A stretch of DNA of 6,220 nucleotides, taken from contig DATJZH010000085.1 of NCBI GenBank assembly GCA_035499215.1, positions 1 through 6,220 of the forward strand, read 5' to 3'. The DNA is from DATJZH01 sp035499215 (lineage in GTDB: Bacteria; Actinomycetota; Actinomycetes; Streptosporangiales; Streptosporangiaceae). The position numbers and the translations under genes were made by a program. The notes beneath the pieces are model-generated. The model was not told where the DNA came from. It saw only the letters and a program-made list of their open reading frames with translations, and searched no databases. The number at the start of each line of letters is the position of its first letter. Position 1 is the first letter of the stretch. Shown here one piece after another: positions 1-5,370 of the stretch.

Positions 1-251
1 TCGGTGACTACCGGGTGCCGGTGCCCGAGGATCATCGGCCCGAGCCCGAGCAGGTAGTCCACGTACTCGTTGCCGTCCACGTCCGTGATCCGCGAGCCGG
101 TGCCGCCGGCGATAAACGGCGGGTACGGCTTCCAGCCGAACCTCACCGTGCGGGCACTGCTGCCCGCCCCGCCCGGAACGATCTTGCTCGCGCCGGCGAA
201 CAGCTCACCAGACCGCTTGGTGCGCTCGGCGTACCGCTGGTCGAAGCTCAC
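1..251 (-). CDS. Class-III PLP aminotransferase, glutamate-1-semialdehyde aminomutase-like (N-terminal 83 residues, cut by window edge)
   Basis: The gene reads leftward from a GTG codon (251-249) and stays open to the window edge. The start is set by a strong GAGGAG ribosome binding site five bases upstream. Visible in order are a polar N-terminal helix (FDQRYAERTKRSGELF), the loop 'PGGAGSSAR' at residues 26-34, then 'PPFIAGGTGSRITDVDGNEYVDY' around 44-66 and 'LGPMILGHRHPVV' around 70-82. This order is typical of the N-terminus of fold-type I class-III aminotransferases. The PGG..S..R loop is most like glutamate-1-semialdehyde 2,1-aminomutase (HemL) and its many secondary-metabolism relatives. 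The PLP lysine lies outside the window, so activity cannot be judged. No heme genes are visible nearby, so it may be a paralogue acting on another amino acid rather than the housekeeping HemL. It appears to have its own promoter. Confidence 0.88.
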   Translation of the reverse strand, partial: MSFDQRYAERTKRSGELFAGASKIVPGGAGSSARTVRFGWKPYPPFIAGGTGSRITDVDGNEYVDYLLGLGPMILGHRHPVVT

Positions 252-256
252 TCTTT

Positions 257-262
257 CTCCTC
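257..262 (-). promoter_or_regulatory. Ribosome binding site of the class-III aminotransferase
   Basis: On the minus strand GAGGAG sits five bases before the GTG start at 251. It is the best Shine-Dalgarno match in the window and it decides this start. Confidence 0.7.
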
Positions 263-286
263 GTCGATATACATTAGACAATAAGC

Positions 287-315
287 ATCTTAAGTGAAGT
301 GTAAGTCCAGGTCAC
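287..315 (-). promoter_or_regulatory. Possible sigma-70-type promoter for the class-III aminotransferase
   Basis: On the minus strand GTGACC (315-310, four of six matches to TTGACA) is followed after 17 bases by TAAGAT (292-287, fits TANNNT). Transcription would begin near 280, giving a leader of roughly 29 bases that contains the ribosome binding site. A second, weaker option closer to the gene (TTCACT 298-293, spacer 16, TAATGT 276-271) would leave a very short leader. The call rests on consensus matching only. Confidence 0.35.
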
Positions 316-340
316 CGGCACAACGAGGGCACGGTTGTCA

Positions 341-397
341 TTTTTCCCAATCTGATTAGCTGCCAGGAAAAAGGATCTAATGAGAAATCGGGTTTCT
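341..397. repeat. A+T-rich gap with inverted repeats
   Basis: Between the aminotransferase start and the transporter remnant, base composition falls well below that of the neighbouring genes. TTTTTCC (341-347) and GGAAAAA (366-372) form a perfect 7-bp inverted repeat with an 18-base spacer. Inside it lies the compact dyad AATC-t-GATT (349-357). A second small inverted repeat, AGAAA-tcggg-TTTCT (383-397), follows. On the minus strand this last hairpin precedes the T-run complementary to 368-372, so it could be a weak terminator for the transporter remnant. Alternatively the repeats are operator sites for the aminotransferase. The sequence does not decide between these. Confidence 0.35.
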
Positions 398-431
398 AAA
401 TGAAGAATGCGGTCACTGTTGCATTTGACGG

Positions 432-1070
432 CTACGTGATCACGGCGCCGTAAATTTTGCTGCTGACGTTCACCCTGCGACCGTCACGCGGCCACGATGG
501 ATGTCTGATCGCCCGCTGAGGGGCGCAGACCGTCGCGCCGACCGCGGCAGCGTTTACCGTTATCTCGTCAGGTGCCTGCCGAAAAGGCGGCGATGCGCCG
601 GCCACTCCGCCCAGGCCGGACCAGGCACCCACCGCGCGCGGCCGGTCGTCGGCGGCGAACGTGGCCTGAATAATGGCCAGGGAACCGGGGACCAGCAGCG
701 CGCCGCCGATTCCCTGCAGCACCCGGGCGCCGATCAGCACGCTGATGCTCGGGGCCAGCCCGCACAGGGCAGACGCCACCGCGAACCACGCGACTCCCGT
801 GGCGAACACCCGGCGGCGGCCGAACCGGTCGCCGAGCGCTCCGCCCAGCAGGATCAGCCCGGCCAGCGTGACGGCATAGGCGGAAACCGTCCACTGCAGT
901 CCGCCGAGGGACGCGTGCAGGTCCTTGCCGATGGTGGGCAGCGCGACGTTGACGACTGTCGAATCGAGCAGGGCCATGCTGGACCCGAGCACCGTCGCGG
1001 CGAGCACCCAGCGTGCCTTTTTCGTGCCGAGCCTGAGCTCGCCCGGGTCGGCTGAGGCCGGGACTGTCAC
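432..1070 (-). pseudogene. Truncated DHA2-type MFS drug exporter (about the first 4.5 transmembrane segments, then an unrelated tail)
   Basis: The open frame begins at GTG 1070, 39 bases after the ligase stop, with only a weak ribosome binding site, so it probably depends on the ligase transcript. Residues 1-158 are clear DHA2 (EmrB/QacA-like) sequence. TM1 carries the family motif 'LDSTVVNVALP' (35-45). Motif A is 'LGDRFGRRR' (79-87), after TM2. TM4 holds 'RVLQGIGGALLVPGS' (116-130). TM5 starts at 'GAWSGLGGVAGA' (148-159). The expected antiporter motif C (GAIGPxxGG) then fails: the frame continues as 'SPPFRQAPDEI' and a polar tail of about 50 residues that matches nothing I recognise. Family members have about 450-550 residues and 12-14 segments, so roughly two thirds are missing and no later fragment is visible. 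I read it as a deletion remnant. A functional half-transporter is unlikely. Confidence 0.8.
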
Positions 1071-1109
1071 CCGGCGATCATCTCATACGCCGCAGCAAGA
1101 GCCGCTCGG

Positions 1110-2588
1110 TCAGATAGCCGGCCACGTGTGCACCGGCTCGTTGGTGTTCATCCGCTCGATATAACCCTGCGTCATCCGGCGGAGTGCCTCGCTGCGGTCC
1201 AGCCCGGCCTTGCTGCTGAGCTCCCGGACCGTTTCGACCTGCCAGGTCGCGCCGTTGCGGCAGGTCACGCAGCGCCGCTCGATGATGCCAAGCAGCCGCT
1301 CCGCGTCAGCCCGGTCCACGCCCCAGTTACGCAGGCCGCGGGCGGCCAGCGGGAGCAGCCTGCGCAGGGTCAGCTCGGTAACCGGAACCTCGCCGATCCC
1401 CGGCCAGTGGACCTGCGCGTCCAGCCCGTGCCGGGAACCTTCGATCAGGTTGTCCGCCGCTGCCCGGAATGACATCTGGGTCCAGATCGGCCGCTCGGCC
1501 TCGGCGAGCGTGCGGATGACGCCGTAATAGAACGCTGCGTTCGCGATGATGTCGGCGACCGTAGGTCCGGCTGGCAGGACCCTGTTCTCCACCCGCAGGT
1601 GCGGCTTTCCGCTGACGACCGCGTACACCGGCCTGTTCCACCGGTAGACGGTGCCGTTGTGCAGCGTGAGCTCGGCCAGCTGCGGTGCCTGGCCCCGGTC
1701 GAGTGCCTCCGCCGGGTCCTCTTCCTCGCAGAGCGGCAGCAGCGCGGGAAAATACCGGATGTTCTCCTCGAACAGATCGAACACCGAGGTGATCCAGCGG
1801 TCGCCGAACCAGACCCGCGGCCGCACCCCCTGCTCTTTCAGTTCCTCCGGCCGGGTGTCGGTGGCCTGCTCGAACAGCGTGATCCTGGTCTCCTGCCACA
1901 GCTGCCTGCCGAACAGGTAAGGGGAGTTGGCGCCCAGCGCCACCTGCACGCCGGCCACCGCCTGGGCGGCGTTCCAGTAGCTGCCGAAAGACTCCGGGCT
2001 GACCTGCAGGTGGAACTGGACGCTCGTGCAGGCGGCCTCGGGCGCGATCGTGTCGGCGTGCGTGAGCAGCCGCTCCGGGCCCTCGATGGAAATCCGCATC
2101 TCCTCGCCGCGGGCGGCGAACATCTGCTCGTTCAGCAGCTGGTAGCGGGGGTTAGCCGACATGGCATGCTTGCCCACGTCGTCCTCGCGCAGAGTCGGCA
2201 GGATCCCCACCATCACCAGGCGGGTGCCCGCCTGCCGGGCGCGCCCGTCAGCGTGGTTGAGGCTGCGGCGGACGCCGTCCTCCAGCCGGGCCAGGGCAGC
2301 ACCGGCCAGCGGCCGCGGCGGCACGTTGATCTCCAGGTTGAACTGGCCCAGCTCGGTGGCCCAGCTGGGATCGGCAATCGCGCCGAGGACCTCGGTGTTC
2401 TTCATCGACGGCTGCCCGGACTCGTCGACCAGGTCGACCTCGATCTCCAGCCCGACCTGCTGCGGCTCGATCTCGAACCGGGACTCGGCCAGCATCCGGG
2501 CGAACACGTCCAGGCAGCTGCGCACCTTCTCGCGGTAGGCCCGCCGGTCCTGCTGGCTGACGACGATAGCCGGGACTTCCCTGCCCAT
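1110..2588 (-). CDS. Glutamate-cysteine ligase family (GCS2) carboxylate-amine ligase, 492 aa
   Basis: This family joins glutamate through its gamma-carboxyl to an amine such as cysteine, using ATP in the cytoplasm. Visible landmarks are the metal/ATP strand 'VGLEIEVDLVDE' (45-56), the glutamate-site segment 'ELGQFNLEINVPPRPL' (79-94), 'TSVQFHLQVSPES' (188-200), 'LGANSPYLFG' (218-227) and the well-conserved 'LRVENRVLPAGPTVADI' (331-347). The length and the start 'MGREVPAIVVSQQDRRAYREKVR' agree with the roughly 490-500 residue actinobacterial subgroup rather than the shorter YbdK type. The ATG at 2588 lacks a close Shine-Dalgarno sequence but lies five bases after the stop of a candidate 30-codon ORF, which would suit coupled translation. 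No ergothioneine genes are present alongside, so an EgtA role is not supported. Actinobacteria usually make mycothiol rather than glutathione, so the true acceptor is unknown. The transporter remnant follows it. Confidence 0.88.
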   Translation of the reverse strand: MGREVPAIVVSQQDRRAYREKVRSCLDVFARMLAESRFEIEPQQVGLEIEVDLVDESGQPSMKNTEVLGAIADPSWATELGQFNLEINVPPRPLAGAALARLEDGVRRSLNHADGRARQAGTRLVMVGILPTLREDDVGKHAMSANPRYQLLNEQMFAARGEEMRISIEGPERLLTHADTIAPEAACTSVQFHLQVSPESFGSYWNAAQAVAGVQVALGANSPYLFGRQLWQETRITLFEQATDTRPEELKEQGVRPRVWFGDRWITSVFDLFEENIRYFPALLPLCEEEDPAEALDRGQAPQLAELTLHNGTVYRWNRPVYAVVSGKPHLRVENRVLPAGPTVADIIANAAFYYGVIRTLAEAERPIWTQMSFRAAADNLIEGSRHGLDAQVHWPGIGEVPVTELTLRRLLPLAARGLRNWGVDRADAERLLGIIERRCVTCRNGATWQVETVRELSSKAGLDRSEALRRMTQGYIERMNTNEPVHTWPAI

Positions 2589-2593
2589 CTCAG

Positions 2594-2686
2594 TCAGCCC
2601 CCGCGCCCTGCCGCAGAACCGTGGCCACCGAGGGCGCGGGAATCCGGCGGGCTGGCGCCGCGCGGCCGCTCGCTCGTCGCCGTCAT
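2594..2686 (-). CDS. Candidate 30-residue leader ORF upstream of the GCS2 ligase
   Basis: An ATG at 2686 is preceded on the minus strand by GGGGGGA, about six bases upstream, and reads 30 codons (MTATSERPRGASPPDSRALG, then a Gly/Ala/Arg-rich end) to a TGA at 2596-2594. Only five bases separate this stop from the ligase ATG, whose own ribosome binding site is poor. The arrangement would permit translational coupling. The peptide has no signal sequence, cysteine or membrane segment, and I recognise no family. Its composition is what any open frame in this G+C-rich DNA would give, so a chance ORF is the main alternative. Confidence 0.3.
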   Translation of the reverse strand: MTATSERPRGASPPDSRALGGHGSAAGRGG

Positions 2687-2729
2687 TGTCGTCCCCCCGC
2701 GCCTGGCTGTCTCCGAGCCTCAGTTAAGC

Positions 2730-2747
2730 CGTTCGCGCGCGCGAACG
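2730..2747. promoter_or_regulatory. 18-bp perfect palindrome, possible operator
   Basis: CGTTCGCGCGCGCGAACG is identical to its own reverse complement over all 18 bases, and the symmetry ends exactly there (c at 2729 and c at 2748 do not pair). Its place between divergent genes suits an operator for a homodimeric repressor. With no gap for a loop it is a poor RNA hairpin, which favours a protein-binding role. The alternating CG core could also arise by chance in DNA of this composition, although the TTC/GAA-containing arms make that less likely. Confidence 0.45.
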
Positions 2748-2781
2748 CCACTGCGGCTGACCGCCGCGCGCGCCGTCTGCG

Positions 2782-2892
2782 CCAGGACCGGGCCAGGACA
2801 GGGCCAGGACCGGGCCAGCCAGGACCGGGCCAGCCAGGAGCGGGGCGGGACCGGGGCGGGACCCGGGCGGGACCGGGCCAGCCAGGACCGGG
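2782..2892 (+). repeat. G-rich tandem array with 11-bp and 15-bp units
   Basis: The array is built from CCAGGACCGGG (2782-2792), CCAGGACAGGG (2793-2803), CCAGGACCGGG (2804-2814), then CCAG spacers that turn the unit into 15 bases (2815-2829 and 2830 onward). A diverged central block of CGGGACCGGGG-like units (2846-2877) follows, and a final CCAG plus CCAGGACCGGG ends at 2892. The central block contains seven runs of three or four G separated by 1-4 bases. The mixture of 11 and 15 (not multiples of 3, and multiples of 3) argues against selection for a coding frame. Such minisatellites commonly change copy number by slippage. Confidence 0.8.
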
Positions 2893-2907
2893 CCATGCCG
2901 CATGGAA

Positions 2908-2928
2908 GATTATTTAGCTTGGCTAATC
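2908..2928. promoter_or_regulatory. Inverted repeat TTAGC-ttg-GCTAA, possible operator for the DinB gene
   Basis: TTAGC (2914-2918) and GCTAA (2922-2926) form a perfect inverted repeat around TTG. Flanking GATTA (2908-2912) and TAATC (2924-2928) form a second, overlapping symmetry. The segment is a short A+T island in very G+C-rich DNA, about 65 bases before the DinB start, which is where a promoter and repressor site would be expected. Dyads of this size and A+T content are typical of winged-helix regulators such as the MarR family, but no such regulator is encoded in the window. I could not find a convincing -35/-10 pair around it. Confidence 0.4.
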
Positions 2929-2993
2929 ACTATGACAGGGGCGAACCGCGCCTTGGGCAGAGCGCCCCGGCGAGGGGGTGCAAGCATGGCTGG

Positions 2994-3467
2994 ATGGAAG
3001 AAACCGCCGCGGCTGCCTACTTGTTCTTCGTCAACCGCGCTATCGACGGCATGCTGGCCATCGTCGGAGAACTTGGCGACGAGCGAGCGTGCGCCCGGCC
3101 CGGTCTGCCCGGCGCGAACTCCCCTTACGTGATCCTTCATCATTGCCTGGCGGTCCTGGACTACTGGGGCGGCCATGTCGTGGCCGGACGCGACGTGCAC
3201 CGCGACCGGGAATCGGAATTCCGCGCCAGCGGCCCAGTGAGCCAGCTGATTTCGGCCGCGGCCGCTGCGAAGCGCCAGTTTGCCGAGGACCTGAAAACCG
3301 CCGACCCCGCTTCGCCGCTGCGGCGGCCGCCGCTGGCGAGCACCTGGATCGGGCCGGTGCCGGTTACTCAGGAGCATGCCCTGCTGCATATCCTGGAGGA
3401 TCTCGCCCAGCACCACGGGCAGGCCGAGCTGACGAGGGATATGCTGCTGGCGCGCCGCGAAGATTGA
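2994..3467 (+). CDS. DinB/DUF664 (mycothiol-transferase-like fold) protein, 157 aa
   Basis: The product is a small all-helical protein of the DinB/YfiT superfamily, whose members are metal-dependent and in actinobacteria include mycothiol S-transferases. The hallmarks are a histidine in helix 2 ('ILHHCLAVLDYWGGHV', H49/H50) and the C-terminal helix 'TQEHALLHILEDLAQHHGQAELTRDML' (125-151), with the HHGQ motif at 140-143. By analogy the metal ligands would be H49 or H50, D136 and H140 (inference). Length matches the family. The start is uncertain: ATG 2994 is the only plausible in-frame start, yet GAGGGGG (2972-2978) lies 15 bases away and is better spaced for an out-of-frame ATG at 2986. The gene stands alone on the plus strand with a probable terminator directly after it. 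The substrate cannot be predicted. Confidence 0.8.
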   Translation: MEETAAAAYLFFVNRAIDGMLAIVGELGDERACARPGLPGANSPYVILHHCLAVLDYWGGHVVAGRDVHRDRESEFRASGPVSQLISAAAAAKRQFAEDLKTADPASPLRRPPLASTWIGPVPVTQEHALLHILEDLAQHHGQAELTRDMLLARRED

Positions 3468-3495
3468 GGTCGGCGCTTGTCCGCGGCCTTTCTTC
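3468..3495 (+). terminator. Probable intrinsic terminator after the DinB gene
   Basis: Directly after the TGA, GGTCG-g-CG (3468-3475) pairs with CGCGGCC (3482-3488) around a six-base loop, giving seven base pairs with one bulge and one G-T pair. TTTCTTC follows on the plus strand. An alternative hairpin, GCGGC/GCCGC (3483-3500), competes. The convergent aminotransferase stop is only a few bases away. No T-run follows on the minus strand, so termination of the opposite operon here is doubtful. Confidence 0.4.
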
Positions 3496-3501
3496 GCCGC
3501 A

Positions 3502-4656
3502 TCATGGAAGGCGCGCAGCTGACGCCATCCGCCGGACCGCATCGCCGATGAGATCCGGCGAGGTGCCGATGTTGAGCCGGGCGAAGCCGCGGCCCTGGCT
3601 GCCGAAATGGGGACCGGGTGTCACCGCGACACGTCCCCTGGCCAGGAACTCCGCTGCCGGGTTGTCGCCCAGGCCGAGCTCCCGGCAGTCCAGCCAGGCG
3701 AGGAAGCTGGCCTCCGGCGGGACATAGCGCACACCGGGGAGATGCTCGGCCAGCAGCCGGGCCAAGATCGTGCGGTTGTCCTCGAGCTGGCGCAGCGCGG
3801 CGTCCAGCCAGGGCAGCGATTGGGTGAAGGCCGCGCCGGAAGCCAGCACCCCGAGGTGCGCGGCGAGCAGCGCCTCCCAGCGCTCGCGGATCACCGTGGC
3901 GGATTCCGCCGACCCGGCCACGGCCACACCGCACTTCAGGCCGGGGATGTTCCATCCTTTCGATGCGGAGGTGAAAACGACGGCCCGCTCGGTCATCTCG
4001 TGGTCGAGCGAGAGGAAGGGCACGTGCTCCGCGCCAGCGAGCACCAGGGGCGCGTGAATCTCGTCCACCAGGAGCGAGACGTCGCGGCGGCGGCAGATGT
4101 CGGCAACCGACAGCAGCTGCTCCCGCGACCAGACCCGCCCGACCGGGTTGTGCGGGCTGCACAGCAGGTAGGCGCTGACGCCGTCGGCCGCCAGCGCGCG
4201 GTCGAGCGCCGCCAGGTCGAGGTCGTAGCTGCCGTCGGCATCCCGCCGCAGCGGCGCCTCCACCAGGCGGCGCCCGATGAACTCGATGCGGAAGAAGAAC
4301 GGCGCGTATACCGGCGGGCTGATCACGACCGCCGAGCCGGGCGGCGTCGTCGCGAGGAGCACCTCGGCGACTCCGGTCATCACGTCAGGAATGGGGAAGA
4401 CGCTGGCGGGGTCGGGCGACCAGCGAAGCCGTTTGGCGGCGAACGCGGCGAACGCCTCGCCCAGTTCGCCCCGGTGCGCGTAGCCGCAGTCGCCGATGCC
4501 GAGCGCCGCCGTCACGGCATCCTTGATCGGCTGGGCCAGGTCGAAATCCATCTCGGCGACGAATGCCGGCAGCACTTCTTCGGGGTAGGTCCGCCACTTG
4601 AAGCTCCTGCGCTGGCGCAGGGCAGCCAGCGAGCACGATCCGAGCATGGCGTCCAC
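3502..4656 (-). CDS. patB: MalY/PatB-type PLP enzyme (cystathionine beta-lyase/aminotransferase), 384 aa
   Basis: This is a fold-type I PLP enzyme of the MalY/PatB group, which cleaves C-S bonds of cystathionine or cysteine S-conjugates to thiol, pyruvate and ammonia, and can also transaminate. The family signature 'KWRTYPEEVLPAFVAEMDF' is at residues 20-38. Y117 lies in 'PPVYAPF', N170 in 'SPHNPVGR', and D198 in 'LLVDEIHAPL'. The PLP lysine K233 is in 'TSASKGWNIPGLKC', and the carboxylate-binding R360 is in 'FARLNIGTS'. All key residues are present and the length is normal. The frame opens at GTG 4656, 15 bases after the TetR stop, without a clear ribosome binding site. ATG 4647 (MLGSCSL) is an equally good start and fits family N-termini. 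It is the last gene of the ABC-TetR-PatB operon and converges with the DinB gene. Physiological substrate unknown. Confidence 0.9.
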   Translation of the reverse strand: MDAMLGSCSLAALRQRRSFKWRTYPEEVLPAFVAEMDFDLAQPIKDAVTAALGIGDCGYAHRGELGEAFAAFAAKRLRWSPDPASVFPIPDVMTGVAEVLLATTPPGSAVVISPPVYAPFFFRIEFIGRRLVEAPLRRDADGSYDLDLAALDRALAADGVSAYLLCSPHNPVGRVWSREQLLSVADICRRRDVSLLVDEIHAPLVLAGAEHVPFLSLDHEMTERAVVFTSASKGWNIPGLKCGVAVAGSAESATVIRERWEALLAAHLGVLASGAAFTQSLPWLDAALRQLEDNRTILARLLAEHLPGVRYVPPEASFLAWLDCRELGLGDNPAAEFLARGRVAVTPGPHFGSQGRGFARLNIGTSPDLIGDAVRRMASAARLP

Positions 4657-4671
4657 GCGAGGGATGTTAGC

Positions 4672-5370
4672 TCAGCGGCGGCGAGTCGCGACGTCGCCGG
4701 TCAGGTAGCGATCCAGGGTGGGGCCGATGGTTGCCGCCAGATCCTCGGGGTCCGCGGCGGCGACGGGCCCGAATGCCAGCATGTAGCGGGCCATGGCGAG
4801 TCCCAGCATCTGGCTCGCCACCATGGCCGCGCGGTACTCGGCGTCGGCGGAGTCCGTGCTGCCGGCCAGCTGCGCAACCGGCCGCAGGATGGCATCGGCC
4901 AGGAACTCCCGGAACATCGTCGCTGCCTGCTCGCTGGTCACAGCCGAGCGCAGCAGCCCGATGAAGGCGTCATGAACCGCGGGGTCCTCCCAGGCTGTCA
5001 GCGCAGTGCGGGCGATGTGCTCGCCGAGCCCGATCGCGCGATCATCAGATCCGGCCGCCAGCACCGCGGTCAGCACGTCGCTCGGAACGACCGGCAGCCG
5101 CATCGCCGCGCCAAACAGCCGCTCCTTGGTGCCGTAGAAGTGGTGCACGAGCGCAGGGTCCACGCTAGCGTCGGCGGCTATGGCCCGGATCGTCGCCCCG
5201 CTGTAGCCATGTTCGGCGAAGCGCGAGCGGGCCGCGTCCAGGATCGCATCCCGGCTGCCGCTGTCGCCGGCCCGCCGTCCGGTCCGGGCCGGCCGGCGGC
5301 GGGCTGCCCGCTGCTGGCCGCTCGAGCCCCGGACGCCGGGGCCCTCGCTGGTCAGCCCGGAGCCGCTCAA
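4672..5370 (-). CDS. TetR-family transcriptional regulator, 232 aa
   Basis: A dimeric repressor of the TetR family is predicted. The DNA-binding domain spans about residues 40-90: 'RDAILDAARSRFAEHGYSGATIRAIAADASVDPALVHHFYGTKERLF', with the helix-turn-helix at about 59-79. The rest is the helical ligand-binding and dimerisation domain, ending in 'LAATIGPTLDRYLTGDVATRRR'. The start is TTG 5370-5368, overlapping the ABC ATPase stop as TTGA, so translation is probably coupled. The first 38 residues are unusually long, Arg/Gly/Ser-rich and probably disordered. They may aid DNA contact, or the true start may lie further in, although I see no better start codon. Lying inside the exporter operon, it most likely represses that operon, whose promoter is outside the window. 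The ligand is unknown. Confidence 0.9.
   Translation of the reverse strand: MSGSGLTSEGPGVRGSSGQQRAARRRPARTGRRAGDSGSRDAILDAARSRFAEHGYSGATIRAIAADASVDPALVHHFYGTKERLFGAAMRLPVVPSDVLTAVLAAGSDDRAIGLGEHIARTALTAWEDPAVHDAFIGLLRSAVTSEQAATMFREFLADAILRPVAQLAGSTDSADAEYRAAMVASQMLGLAMARYMLAFGPVAAADPEDLAATIGPTLDRYLTGDVATRRR

Larger units (their letters stand above)
2687..2993. other. Divergent intergenic control region between the ligase and DinB genes
   Basis: About 300 bases separate the candidate leader ORF (minus) from the DinB gene (plus). I see no credible gene here: long frames crossing it in the plus direction encode only Gly/Pro/Arg-rich low-complexity sequence generated by the tandem repeat. It holds, left to right, an 18-bp palindrome, an 11/15-bp G-rich tandem array, and an A+T island with an inverted repeat. 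On the minus strand TTAACT (2727-2722), three bases past the palindrome, is -10-like, but no acceptable -35 element accompanies it. Promoters for both genes must lie in or near this region, though I cannot assign them with confidence. Confidence 0.5.

Noticed and set aside
435..450. Short palindromes CGTGATCACG and CGGCGCCG
   Set aside because: They are only 10 and 8 bp, at the 3' end of the transporter remnant, and expected by chance in this composition.
515..650. Plus-strand frame reading VAPTAAAFTVISSGACRKGG, considered as a RiPP-like precursor core
   Set aside because: A stop lies directly upstream with no start codon in between, and no maturation enzyme is nearby. It overlaps the antisense of the transporter remnant.
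2621..2917. 98-codon plus-strand frame with a collagen-like Gly-Pro-Gln region
   Set aside because: The GPGQ pattern is produced by the 11/15-bp DNA repeat. The unit mix shifts frame, there is no ribosome binding site I trust, and the rest shows no domain.
1599..3467. Long 622-codon plus-strand open frame
   Set aside because: Only its last 157 codons (2994-3467) look like a protein family. The rest is antisense to the GCS2 ligase or reads through the tandem repeat, which is typical of G+C-rich DNA.
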